A stretch of 48,203 nt of DNA from a virus. Shown here piece by piece: positions 23,355 to 31,072 of this stretch (the first letter of the stretch is position 1; the number at the start of each line of letters is the position of its first letter). The notes below the pieces were generated by a model. The model saw only the letters and a program-made list of their open reading frames with translations. It ran no database searches and had not been told where the DNA came from. The stretch spans positions 1 through 48,203 of IMG/VR virus record IMGVR_UViG_3300031823_000010; one strand, written 5' to 3'. The position numbers and the translations under genes were made by a program.

Positions 23355-23948
23355 TTACGCCGATTCGCCCGGAGGTCCTTGCGGTCCGGCTGGTCCCGGA
23401 GGTCCTTGCGGTCCGGCTGGTCCTTGCGGCCCTGGTGTACCCGCGCCAGAGACGCCAGCGCCGACGATAAGGATCTGAATGATGCCGAGCTCACCTTCGA
23501 GCGTGTCGGACTCCCACGAGCAGCCAGGGACGGCGGTGCCGCCGCTGCCGGTGACCATGCCTTCGTCGTCGACGTTGACCGCATCACCGCGATGCACAGC
23601 TTCGACCGCGACCTGGCGCATACGCGCATCGCGAACGATGTGAACCGTGTCGCCGGGGCAGTAAGCCAGCGTCGAGTCATTGTCGTTGGGATTGCACCAG
23701 TTGCCGCCAATCGGACGAATCGCGAAATCAGCTTTGGCGAAGCCGATCACACGCCCGCCGTCAAACGCCTGGCAGCCAGGAGTCGTGGTCCCGCTCATGG
23801 GGCCATCCTGTACGGCGGCCCCAAACTTGATGGGAGTTTCGCCCGTATTCTGGCGCGAGATCGAGTCCTTCAACCCGATATCGGCAAGGTCACCGACGAA
23901 CCCCGGCGTGTACTGATCGACATTGGGGTTGGTGATATCGATAGGCAT
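23355..23948 (-). CDS. Capsid cement/decoration protein with collagen-like tail
   Basis: Residues 1-155 of this 197-residue protein match structural cement-type proteins encoded beside major capsid genes: [38 protein letters not shown] and [17 protein letters not shown]. The last 30 residues are Gly-Pro-Gln/Ala collagen triplets ([19 protein letters not shown]) ending GESA, which likely trimerise and project from the capsid. GGAGGAAAACGAAA precedes the ATG. The same N-terminal fold recurs in the tail protein at 13084-14118. Confidence 0.8.
   Translation of the reverse strand: MPIDITNPNVDQYTPGFVGDLADIGLKDSISRQNTGETPIKFGAAVQDGPMSGTTTPGCQAFDGGRVIGFAKADFAIRPIGGNWCNPNDNDSTLAYCPGDTVHIVRDARMRQVAVEAVHRGDAVNVDDEGMVTGSGGTAVPGCSWESDTLEGELGIIQILIVGAGVSGAGTPGPQGPAGPQGPPGPAGPQGPPGESA
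23371..23424 (-). repeat. Tandem 27-bp collagen-triplet repeat
   Basis: The unit beginning GGAGGTCCTTGCGGTCCGGC (plus strand) occurs at 23371-23397 and 23398-23424 with one difference in the last base. It encodes nine residues of Gly-x-y triplets, so the tail could expand or contract by recombination or slippage. Confidence 0.85.
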
Positions 23949-23994
23949 TTTCGTTTTCCTCCGTGTCTGAGTTGCTTGCCGTGGTGCGCCCGCC

Positions 23995-24636
23995 TTAGTT
24001 CACTTCGCTTTTCTGCGGCCCCTTCCACGCATTGCTCTGCGCGTCAATCCACTTCTGGCGCGGGTCCTTCTCATCGCCAGTACCGCTCGCCGTAGCCAGC
24101 GCACCGATCTGTTTGCGCGAGTCCGTGACTTTGCGCGATTCGCGGGCTTTCTTCAGTCCCGCCGAGATGGTATGGAACGCCGTCTCGACGACTTCGGGTT
24201 TGGCATCCTTGAGCGCGGTCGTGCCGAGTGCGGCTTCGAGCATCGACTTCGCCATATCGTCTTTCACGATCACCGCATCGAGCGCAGTCACGCGAATGGT
24301 ATGAGCTGTGTCCGCATCGCCGATCTTGAGATCGGGTACGAGCTCGTGCGCACGAGAGATAGCGTTCGAACGCGCCACCACCAGGGCGTGAACCTGTTCC
24401 GGCGTCTGTGCCGCATCCTTGAGCGTCTTGATCTCGGCGTCTTTGCCCTCGATCAGCACGCGCACCGCGTCACCGTCCAGGTCTTTGTCACCGAGCTTGA
24501 TCTTCGGTACCGCAGCCTTTAGCGTGGCGAGTTCTTTCTTCGATTCGTCGAGAGCGTGCGCCATGCGATCAACGATCTGACCGGACTGCTCGTTCTCCAG
24601 GGTTACTGTCAAGCCGTCATAGCTTCGCGTGACCAT
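23995..24636 (-). CDS. Internal in-frame scaffolding protein
   Basis: ATG 24636 inside the DUF2213 gene is preceded by AAGGAG with a six-base spacer (AAGGAGACGCCAATG). It would yield a 213-residue product made only of the helical scaffold half (from MVTRSYDGLTVTLEN). The lambda C/Nu3 pair uses the same arrangement to make scaffold in excess over protease. This is inference from the start signal and domain boundary. Confidence 0.6.
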   Translation of the reverse strand: MVTRSYDGLTVTLENEQSGQIVDRMAHALDESKKELATLKAAVPKIKLGDKDLDGDAVRVLIEGKDAEIKTLKDAAQTPEQVHALVVARSNAISRAHELVPDLKIGDADTAHTIRVTALDAVIVKDDMAKSMLEAALGTTALKDAKPEVVETAFHTISAGLKKARESRKVTDSRKQIGALATASGTGDEKDPRQKWIDAQSNAWKGPQKSEVN

Positions 24637-25206
24637 TGGCGTCTCCTTTGCTGTTGCGCTGTCTCCGATACGGCACTCTGAACCGCACCGTGCCATGCCG
24701 ACAACCGCCGTATGGTTGCCGTGAAAGTCGATTTGCTCAAACTCGTAATCCATACCCTGATGCTTGCCCGCTTTACGCACCAGCTTGGCGGCGTAGCCGT
24801 TCGATAGCTGCGTCATCTTGTTCGCGTCGATGGCTTTGATCGCTTCGGCGTCACGAATGATTAGCGTGCCGTTCATCTCATCGCCGCGCATCTCGACGTC
24901 GCGCACATCGCCGATCGCGTTGTCGCGCCAGTTGCTTGCGTTGGTCCACTTGTGATCGAGCGTGATGGTCTGTGACTCGAAGCTGTCGACCGCTTTCTCC
25001 AAGGCTTCCGCGGAGCGATAGACGTTGACGACGTCGGTCGGCTTGCGATCGCTCAGGCCAAGTTCAGCCGCCATGTACTTGAACACCCCGGCGCGAGCGA
25101 GCACCGCGGGCGCGGTGAGATACCCGTCGATAGTGATGGTGCGGGTCGACGCATCCGGCAGCGTGATCACATCGGCGAAGTTATGGACGGCGGCTGGCTT
25201 GCTCAT
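23995..25206 (-). CDS. DUF2213 prohead protease-scaffold fusion
   Basis: A 403-residue protein. Residues 1-185 are the DUF2213 domain, with TITLDHKWTNASNWRDNAIG, QLSNGYAAKLV and FEQIDFHGNHTAVVGMARCG. The Ser of LSNGY and the His of HTAVV are the likely catalytic residues of the herpesvirus-type protease fold. Residues 191-403 are charged, helical and scaffold-like. An in-frame ATG at codon 191 has its own strong ribosome binding site. It probably guides procapsid assembly and then cleaves the scaffold. Confidence 0.8.
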   Translation of the reverse strand: MSKPAAVHNFADVITLPDASTRTITIDGYLTAPAVLARAGVFKYMAAELGLSDRKPTDVVNVYRSAEALEKAVDSFESQTITLDHKWTNASNWRDNAIGDVRDVEMRGDEMNGTLIIRDAEAIKAIDANKMTQLSNGYAAKLVRKAGKHQGMDYEFEQIDFHGNHTAVVGMARCGSECRIGDSATAKETPMVTRSYDGLTVTLENEQSGQIVDRMAHALDESKKELATLKAAVPKIKLGDKDLDGDAVRVLIEGKDAEIKTLKDAAQTPEQVHALVVARSNAISRAHELVPDLKIGDADTAHTIRVTALDAVIVKDDMAKSMLEAALGTTALKDAKPEVVETAFHTISAGLKKARESRKVTDSRKQIGALATASGTGDEKDPRQKWIDAQSNAWKGPQKSEVN

Positions 25207-25379
25207 TGCGCCCTCTTCTCTGCGGTCGGCGGGAGATCGCGGCCAGTCACACCGGCGTAAAGCGTTTTGGTGTATTGCGCCAGGCGAGCGCGATCGCCAA
25301 ATTTTGGCCCACGCTTGAGTGCGCGATTGATTCGCGCTCTTTCTTCAGGCGTAAGCAACTTGTAGGGATTCAGGCTCAT
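25203..25379 (-). CDS. Small unknown protein between minor head and protease genes
   Basis: This 58-residue basic protein contains YKLLTPEERARINRALKRG then FGDRARLAQYTKTLYAG. Its ATG overlaps the stop of the minor head gene (ATGA) and its TGA overlaps the start of the protease gene (ATGA), so three genes are coupled. Family unknown. The conserved-looking helix and perfect packing argue that it is real. Confidence 0.65.
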   Translation of the reverse strand: MSLNPYKLLTPEERARINRALKRGPKFGDRARLAQYTKTLYAGVTGRDLPPTAEKRAQ

Positions 25380-26377
25380 GCTGCTTCCTCTTCCTCAGCC
25401 TCTTCGACCAGCGGCAGGGCAGCGCAGCGGCAGTTGATATCGTCGCCGGGGTTGCCGAGTGAACCGTCATCGAGTGGTGCGCCCTGGTCGAAGCTGAAAA
25501 CCTGACCATCGTTTTCGGCGTGGCTTTCACGCACGCGCTCATCCCCGGCAGTTTGCCAGGTGTACTGCGAGATGCCGACCGACGCGCTGCGGGCTTCGTT
25601 CATCGCCGCCGCGATCTTGCTCGACTGGTCGCGAGCGATCAGGTCAACGCGATAGTCGGCCAGGTCATTCACCTGACTAACGCCCTCGCGCAGCTTGTCA
25701 CTCAATGACTCCCACCGTTCGGCAGTGGCGACGTGGTCGAACAGGACCTCTTGCACGCGATCGAAATACTGTTCTGGAATCGAAGTGATCAGGCCGATGT
25801 TGGTGTCGACCGCATCGTCGAACGCTTGTTGAATCGCGCTCTGGCCGCGAATGATGGCGAGCGTCGCCAACGGCTGCACCGTACCCGCGCTGATGCCTAG
25901 TTGTACCTGACGGCGTTGACGCTCGATCGCAAGACGCTGGGCTCGCGTTAGTCTGCGAGCCGTCGCGTCACTCGTTGCCATCGTTGTAGGCAATGAATTC
26001 TGAATCTTCGGCTGCGGCAATAAGCCGACCTGAAGCGGAATCCCGTAGCGTTGCATGTAGCGCGTGAACCAGTCATCGGTCGACTTCAGACCAAGCGTGA
26101 CTACTTGCTGCGCAGTACGTTTCACGTCAATCGGCATAGTGAAACCCTTGCGGGCTTTGTCGACGATGTCGGCGACGGAACGATGCACGGAGACGCGCTC
26201 TCCGAGATCTAGTTCGCCCTCTGATTTCGACAACTTTGTCGCGAGGTTTCTGATCTCGGCGGTGATCTCCTGCTTGACGTCTTCGGCAACGATGCGCAGT
26301 CGGCGCGTATACCAGGTCTGGTTTTTCCGTTTCACCAGATCAGCCTGGCCGCTCCGCAGATACTTGCGCAGTGTCAT
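25376..26377 (-). CDS. Mu gpF-like minor head protein (SPP1 gp7 family)
   Basis: The 333-residue protein starts at ATG 26377, an ATGA overlap with the portal gene; the frame upstream to 26545 is Arg-rich noise. The C-terminal third has the Phage Mu F signature: QYTWQTAGDERVRESHAEND, then NPGDDINCRCAALPL, whose Cys/His residues may bind metal. The N-terminal two thirds are helical. Family members enter the procapsid and assist packaging or DNA delivery. Confidence 0.87.
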   Translation of the reverse strand: MTLRKYLRSGQADLVKRKNQTWYTRRLRIVAEDVKQEITAEIRNLATKLSKSEGELDLGERVSVHRSVADIVDKARKGFTMPIDVKRTAQQVVTLGLKSTDDWFTRYMQRYGIPLQVGLLPQPKIQNSLPTTMATSDATARRLTRAQRLAIERQRRQVQLGISAGTVQPLATLAIIRGQSAIQQAFDDAVDTNIGLITSIPEQYFDRVQEVLFDHVATAERWESLSDKLREGVSQVNDLADYRVDLIARDQSSKIAAAMNEARSASVGISQYTWQTAGDERVRESHAENDGQVFSFDQGAPLDDGSLGNPGDDINCRCAALPLVEEAEEEEAA

Positions 26378-27789
26378 GGCGTGGTCACTCCACTCATCGA
26401 TCGCAGCATCGCGGCGGGGTCGACGGGCAAACCGTTGCTGTTGGTTGGCGGGGGTGGCGCGGGTGCGCCGGTTTCTTCGATGAGGTCGACGTCTTCCTGC
26501 GTCATCGAAACCGAGAAGCCCTCGGCGAGCAGATCGGCAGCGCACGTCTCGGGCAGATACGCGCCATCGGTCATGTAAACGTGTCGCGCCTGCGCCTTCT
26601 GCAAATTGATCGCGGCCTGTTCGCTATTGCTGACCTGCCATAGCGCATTGAAGTCGAACCAGAGATTTTCGGGGAAGTAGCCGAGAGCAGAGCGAATGAG
26701 GACCTGATCAAACTGGTTCAGGAGCGGGCGCATCTTGAATTCCTGTTTGATCGAAAGGGTGTCGTACCAGTTACGAAAATCACTTTCACCGGTTGCGTTC
26801 AAGCCTTGCGGGGAGCGTCCGAAGAGCAGCGTCGCGGGCATCTCGGTTGCGCCGCAGACTATGTCCTGATGTTTCTGCAATAGCGTGTCGTAGCCGCGCA
26901 CGTCGATAGGCTGACGGCGTAGCTCATCGGTTTTGTCGATGATGACGGCGCGATAGACGCTCTTGAGATCGGCGGCCATCTTGACCCGCCCACGCACAAC
27001 GCGCTCACCTTCGGCGTCGGAATAACGCTCGTACAAATGCTCGATGGCGTAGACGTCGATAGAGCCTTCCTGCATTGCCTTGGACGATGCTTTGACCGAG
27101 GCTTCGAAGCCCTTGATGGAATCGAGCACTCGCTGAACCGTCGACCCATGCCAGCGTGAGTTACGCAGCCAGGCCAGGCGCGGCAGCCGGCAGCCATCGA
27201 AGCGTAGACAGCGCGACGCATGAATCGTGGTCGCCCCGGCCTGACTAAGAATTTCGTAGGTTTCGGGATAGCGGAAGTTGGGCGAAAGGGGATCGAGAAT
27301 GAAGTTTTGCGACGCCGTCACTTGCCAGCGGTCGATCACCGTAAGCGACGTCAACTGGCCTTGCTGAATGCTCTCGACTTCGAGCGGAGATGAGAGATCA
27401 TCCCCGTCGAGCCCCATCACCACCAACGCGCCCCCGTAGAGATCGCCCCACATCATGGCTTCGGTGAAGACGGTCTTGACCGCGAGCATGGCTTCGAGCT
27501 CTTCGATCACTTCGACGTCAACGTTCTCGTCGCCCTCGATTTGGATGGTGCGCCACTCTCGCGTCATGTGCTGCGCGGGCAGTTCGATGAAGCGCCCGAT
27601 GATGAACGAGTTGAGGAAAGCGTTCTCGGCTTCATTCTGCGTGAGGAAGTGAGTCGGGGTGTACTGCAACTGAACGGTGGGGTCATAGCCGATGACGCCC
27701 ATGCCGGTTTGGTCATTGCGCAGACCGTCGGTGAACGGAATCACCGTGGCTCGGAGTGGCTGACCGAATTGGTCGACGAGTGCGCCCAT
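26374..27789 (-). CDS. Portal protein, DUF1073 (anti-CBASS-named) family
   Basis: The 471-residue protein matches DUF1073 portals: GYDPTVQLQYTPTHFLTQNE, MTREWRTIQIEGDENVDVE, LYGGALVVMGLDGDD, EMPATLLFGRSPQGLNATGE and FRNWYDTLSIKQEFKMRPLL. It forms the ring at the capsid vertex through which DNA passes. ATG 27789 is the best start although no Shine-Dalgarno is visible; a hairpin lies 18 bases upstream. The next in-frame start, 27891, would run into the divergent control region. C-terminal Pro-rich linker: APAPPPPTNSNG. Confidence 0.88.
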   Translation of the reverse strand: MGALVDQFGQPLRATVIPFTDGLRNDQTGMGVIGYDPTVQLQYTPTHFLTQNEAENAFLNSFIIGRFIELPAQHMTREWRTIQIEGDENVDVEVIEELEAMLAVKTVFTEAMMWGDLYGGALVVMGLDGDDLSSPLEVESIQQGQLTSLTVIDRWQVTASQNFILDPLSPNFRYPETYEILSQAGATTIHASRCLRFDGCRLPRLAWLRNSRWHGSTVQRVLDSIKGFEASVKASSKAMQEGSIDVYAIEHLYERYSDAEGERVVRGRVKMAADLKSVYRAVIIDKTDELRRQPIDVRGYDTLLQKHQDIVCGATEMPATLLFGRSPQGLNATGESDFRNWYDTLSIKQEFKMRPLLNQFDQVLIRSALGYFPENLWFDFNALWQVSNSEQAAINLQKAQARHVYMTDGAYLPETCAADLLAEGFSVSMTQEDVDLIEETGAPAPPPPTNSNGLPVDPAAMLRSMSGVTTP

Positions 27790-28034
27790 AGTCGTGTGGA
27801 AAGGAAGCCAGCACGCATGACCATGCTGGCCTAAACGAAAATGTAAAAACTCCGAAGAAGCAGCTTGGCAAAAGACTGCGTCTGTGCGCACTCTAAGGCG
27901 TCGACTTACTCTGCGTCAATGAGTTGGGAGTAAGTTAGTCGTAAGTGGTGCGGAAATTCGAACTACTCAATTTGCCGCAATTGACGCACCCTTCCGCAAT
28001 AGGTTGCAAAGTCGGACAGGAATTTGTAACTCCT
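27790..28034. promoter_or_regulatory. Divergent control region between late operon and terminase
   Basis: This 245-bp stretch holds no clear gene. It contains a hairpin (GCCAGCA 27807-27813, TGCTGGC 27824-27830) and a perfect 8-bp inverted repeat (ACTTACTC 27904-27911, GAGTAAGT 27928-27935). It also has two outward TTGACG boxes: minus strand 27914-27919, with TTAGAG 17 bp on, and plus strand 27981-27986. The boxes could be -35 elements for late transcription in both directions. The -10 matches are weak, so an activator would be expected. Confidence 0.45.
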
Positions 28035-29597
28035 ATGGCAACAACGTCACCTAGTCTTGATCGAGCGATCGTCGAGCTTCGCATTCGTGAGGCGATTTCA
28101 CAGAAACGTGCGGCTCGCCACTTTTCGACTTTCGTTCGCTACATGCAGCCCGCTTACTACATGGGCTGGTTTCATCAACGCCTGGCGAACGCGCTCAACC
28201 AGTTTGCCGAGGACGTGATCGCGGAGAAGTCGCCGCGCCTGATCATCGAAGCCCCGCCGCGCCACGGCAAGAGCACCCAGGCGTCACGCCTGTTGCCACC
28301 CTTTCTCCTGGGCAAGTGCGCCGACCTCGAAATTCTTTCGACCAGCTACGGTGACGCGATCGCCCTGGAATTTTGCGCTGACGTTCAACGCATCATGGAC
28401 TCGACGCATTACCACGGCGTTTTCCCTGAGACGATGATTCCCGGCATCTACGGCAAGCGGGGCATGGTCAAACGGTCTGCCGACCACTTCGGCATCATCG
28501 GCCGTCTCGGTGCCTATCGAGCCGCGGGTCTGAGTTCGGCGCTTACCGGGCGCGGTGCCGATGCGCTGATCATCGACGACCCATTCAAAGGGCGTGAGGA
28601 TTCGCAGTCACCCGCGCAGCGTTCGAAGATCTACAACAATTTCGTCTCGGCGGCCATGACTCGCGTGCACAAGGGCGGCGGCATCATCATCATCGCCACC
28701 CGCTGGCACGAGGACGATATCGTCGGGCGCATCCTGGCTGATACCGAATGGGCGGCGCAATGGACGGTGGTCAGCTTTCCCGCCATCGCCACCGACGATG
28801 AGTTCGACGAGCAAGGCGATCTCATGCGCAGCCAGGGTGAGGCGCTGTGTCCGCAGTTAAAGTCGCTTGCCGAGTTGAATGAACTGCGCCGGTCCATGTC
28901 GATCTCGATGTGGTCGGCGATCTATCAGCAAGCACCATCCCCGGAGTCGGGCGGCTTGCTCAAGCGGTATCACTGGCGTTACTGGCAACCCATCGGCGCG
29001 GGTTTGCCCCCGGTTGTGGTCGAAGACGAAGAGGGGCGCAAGGTCGAGATCGTCGCCGAAGAGTTGCCGCGCCTATACGACCGCAATCTGCAATCGTGGG
29101 ACCTGAACTTCGGCAACGCCAAGCAAGATGGTGACTACGTCGTCGGGCTGGTGATCAAGACTCGCGGCGCGAAGCGTTTCATCATCGATCGCTACAAGGA
29201 GAAAGCCGACTTCACCGAAACCATTCGGGCGATGCGCGAGATGATCGACCGCTATCCCGAATGCTCAGCGAAGTACGTTGAGAAAGCCGCGAACGGCGTG
29301 GCCTCCATGAGTCTGCTCGAAAACAACTACGGCATCACCGGCCTGATTCCAATTCCGAAAGACAAAAACAAATTTCTCTATGCCGATACTGCGAATGATC
29401 AACTCCGTGCGGGTAACTGGTATCTCCCGCATCCTGCACTGGCTCGCTGGGTGGATGATTTTCTTTACACGCTGACCATGTTCCCCAACGCGAAGCATGA
29501 TGACGACGTCGATGCATGGTCGCAAGCCGCAATCAAATTGCAGACCAGTGCTAGGCTCGATGTGTTCCTGAGAGATGTTGAAGGTGAAATAACGTGA
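28035..29597 (+). CDS. Terminase large subunit (ATPase/nuclease)
   Basis: This 520-residue packaging motor has Walker A PPRHGKST at about 74-81, Walker B ALIIDDPF near 176-184, and RNase H-like nuclease acidic residues in SWDLNFG (about 354-360) and HDDDVDAWSQ (about 489-498). A frame extends up to GTG 27945, but ATG 28035 is preferred by homologue length. It stands alone on the plus strand, divergent from the portal it must dock to, with the small-subunit candidate 4 kb away on the other strand. Confidence 0.92.
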   Translation: MATTSPSLDRAIVELRIREAISQKRAARHFSTFVRYMQPAYYMGWFHQRLANALNQFAEDVIAEKSPRLIIEAPPRHGKSTQASRLLPPFLLGKCADLEILSTSYGDAIALEFCADVQRIMDSTHYHGVFPETMIPGIYGKRGMVKRSADHFGIIGRLGAYRAAGLSSALTGRGADALIIDDPFKGREDSQSPAQRSKIYNNFVSAAMTRVHKGGGIIIIATRWHEDDIVGRILADTEWAAQWTVVSFPAIATDDEFDEQGDLMRSQGEALCPQLKSLAELNELRRSMSISMWSAIYQQAPSPESGGLLKRYHWRYWQPIGAGLPPVVVEDEEGRKVEIVAEELPRLYDRNLQSWDLNFGNAKQDGDYVVGLVIKTRGAKRFIIDRYKEKADFTETIRAMREMIDRYPECSAKYVEKAANGVASMSLLENNYGITGLIPIPKDKNKFLYADTANDQLRAGNWYLPHPALARWVDDFLYTLTMFPNAKHDDDVDAWSQAAIKLQTSARLDVFLRDVEGEIT

Positions 29598-29944
29598 CAG
29601 ACATTTTCGTTTTCGGTTCTAACAAGCTCGGCATCCACGGCGCAGGCGCGGCCAAAGAAGCGCATCGCTACTACGGCGCAGTGTACGGCTGCGGCGAAGG
29701 TCTGCGCGGTCAGTGCTACGCCATCCCTACTAAGAAAACCCCGTATGTATCACTCACGCTCATCGAGGTCAAACCCGCGGTCGACCGATTCAAACTCTTC
29801 GCCCTGGAGCATCCGCAATATGAGTTCCACCTGACTCGCGTCGGGTGCGGCCTGGCCGGGTTCACCGATGAAGAGATCGCGCCGTTGTTCCACGGCTGCC
29901 CGAAAAACGTCCACTTGCCCGATCGCTGGCTTGGCCTGATTTGA
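29594..29944 (+). CDS. A1S_2505-type macro-like phage protein
   Basis: The 116-residue protein starts at GTG 29594, overlapping the terminase stop (GTGA). IFVFGSNKLGIHGAGAAKEA, GLRGQCYAIPTK and TRVGCGLAGFTDEEIAPLF match the A1S_2505 family of phage non-structural proteins, which has a macro-domain-like fold. The first box (GSNxxGxHGxGAA) is a typical ADP-ribose-type phosphate loop. Binding or removal of ADP-ribose, perhaps against an NAD-based host defence, is inference. Confidence 0.78.
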   Translation: MTDIFVFGSNKLGIHGAGAAKEAHRYYGAVYGCGEGLRGQCYAIPTKKTPYVSLTLIEVKPAVDRFKLFALEHPQYEFHLTRVGCGLAGFTDEEIAPLFHGCPKNVHLPDRWLGLI

Positions 29945-29957
29945 AAAAACCCCGAAT

Positions 29958-30000
29958 TTGACGTCATCCCTTTCGTATAAGTTTGTTATACAATGACGCA
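29958..30000 (+). promoter_or_regulatory. Candidate promoter with GTATAA palindrome
   Basis: Upstream of the zinc-finger gene lie TTGACG (29958-29963) and TATACAAT (from 29987), with a perfect palindrome GTATAA-N5-TTATAC (29975-29991) across the AT-rich part. The spacing of the two boxes (23 bp) is poor for sigma70. The palindrome could be an operator; related halves occur at 40088-40104 near the repressor. Confidence 0.4.
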
Positions 30001-30037
30001 ACGCTGCGCCTGACGGTGCAAGCCGACCGGAGTTTGA

Positions 30038-30718
30038 ATGACGAAGCCGAAGCCGAGATGCCCCGAATGCAACAAGATTTTCGCTACCGTGCAGCTGCTC
30101 GCAATGCATCGCAAGAAAGCACACAACGTCGAGGGCACCTCGAAATCACACCTCGCCACGAAAGCACTCAAGGCAAAGATAGAAGCGGCTGCACCGATAG
30201 CCGCTCCGATCGTCGAAGTAAAACCTGAACCTCTCCCGCTCAAGTGCGCTGATTGCGATTTCACATGCGACAAGCCACAGTTGCTTGGACGTCACCGGCG
30301 ATTCACTCATGGGGTCGTCGGTGAGGTCACCCGTATCAATCGAGAGAAGATGGAAAAACGGCTTCTCCAGGGTACGGGGTTTCCCTGCCCGCACTGTAGC
30401 TTCAACGCCGCGTCGCGCAATGGTCTCGGCGTCCATCTCGTTACCACGCATAAAGACCTAGCCACCACTATCGAAGGAGAGACAGACCTTGATCGCCCTA
30501 AAGAAAAACGACTTGCACGAATCAACAACAACGGGAGCAACGGGAACCACAGCGAAGAAAGCCACTTTGCTGCAAATGGTATCCCCGAAGGCACCCTCGC
30601 CCTTGCCCTTGGCCGATTCCAAGGACTTTGCCAAAGCATGGCGACTGAGTTCGACCTTCCTCCGCGGCTGTTTGCCTCCCGGCTCGCAGAGCTTATATAC
30701 CGCTCGCAAATACGGTAA
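30038..30718 (+). CDS. Triple C2H2 zinc-finger protein
   Basis: The 226-residue protein starts at ATG 30038 behind GGAGTTTGA. Three fingers of the form C-x2-C-x12-H-x4-H are seen: CPECNKIFATVQLLAMHRKK (about 8-27), then at about 70 CADCDFTCDKPQLLGRHRRF, and near 115 CPHCSFNAASRNGLGVHLVT. Fingers 1 and 2 are separated by an Ala/Lys/Pro linker. An Asn-rich linker leads to a C-terminal helical part (LALALGRFQGLCQSMATEFD, LPPRLFASRLAELI). Multi-finger C2H2 proteins are rare in bacteria and their phages. DNA or RNA binding is likely; a target is unknown. Confidence 0.8.
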   Translation: MTKPKPRCPECNKIFATVQLLAMHRKKAHNVEGTSKSHLATKALKAKIEAAAPIAAPIVEVKPEPLPLKCADCDFTCDKPQLLGRHRRFTHGVVGEVTRINREKMEKRLLQGTGFPCPHCSFNAASRNGLGVHLVTTHKDLATTIEGETDLDRPKEKRLARINNNGSNGNHSEESHFAANGIPEGTLALALGRFQGLCQSMATEFDLPPRLFASRLAELIYRSQIR

Positions 30719-30836
30719 CCATATCGGCATTCCAATCCGATGCCCACACTGCGACGATCGCCCGCCGAAGCATATCGCGCCGTACTCACGCTGGCGCTGG
30801 CTTACGTTCCACATCGCAACGCGACACACTCACTGA
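30489..30836 (+). CDS. Overlapping ORF ending in a CxxC...HxxxxH finger
   Basis: This 115-residue ORF reads in another frame over the last 230 bp of the zinc-finger gene. It then fills the following 118 bp, which would otherwise be empty. It could start at TTG 30489, which has AAGGAG nine to ten bases upstream. Its unique C-terminus contains IPIRCPHCDDRPPKHIAP and WLTFHIATRHTH, a zinc-finger-like set. It may be a separate overlapping gene, or the tail of the zinc-finger protein reached by a +1 shift, or decayed sequence. Confidence 0.4.
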   Translation: MIALKKNDLHESTTTGATGTTAKKATLLQMVSPKAPSPLPLADSKDFAKAWRLSSTFLRGCLPPGSQSLYTARKYGNHIGIPIRCPHCDDRPPKHIAPYSRWRWLTFHIATRHTH

Positions 30837-30854
30837 ACGATTCAAGGTCGGGCA

Positions 30855-31052
30855 ATGAAAATTCAAATGGAATCGACCGAGCATGTTATCACCGTCGATG
30901 GCGTAGAGTGCCGCGTCTGGAATGCCGTGACCGAAAACAATACGCAATGCTTTGTCTTCGTTCATCGCATCGCGGTGCGCCGTGCTGATGACCAGCAGGA
31001 GTTCAGTGTCCTGTTTGAATATCCTGCAATCGAAGTGAAGATCTTGGAATAG
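30855..31052 (+). CDS. Unknown small protein
   Basis: The 65-residue protein is preceded by AAGGTCGGGCA before ATG 30855. It contains VITVDGVECRVWNAVTENNT and SVLFEYPAIEVKILE, alternating strands that suggest a small beta fold. Family unknown. It lies in a run of small plus-strand genes between terminase and the replication block. Confidence 0.6.
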   Translation: MKIQMESTEHVITVDGVECRVWNAVTENNTQCFVFVHRIAVRRADDQQEFSVLFEYPAIEVKILE

Positions 31053-31072
31053 GAGTGTCCGGGGTAGACGCG

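Noticed and set aside
27790-27891. Longer portal start at 27891
   Set aside because: The added residues are not portal-like and would place the start within the divergent promoter region.
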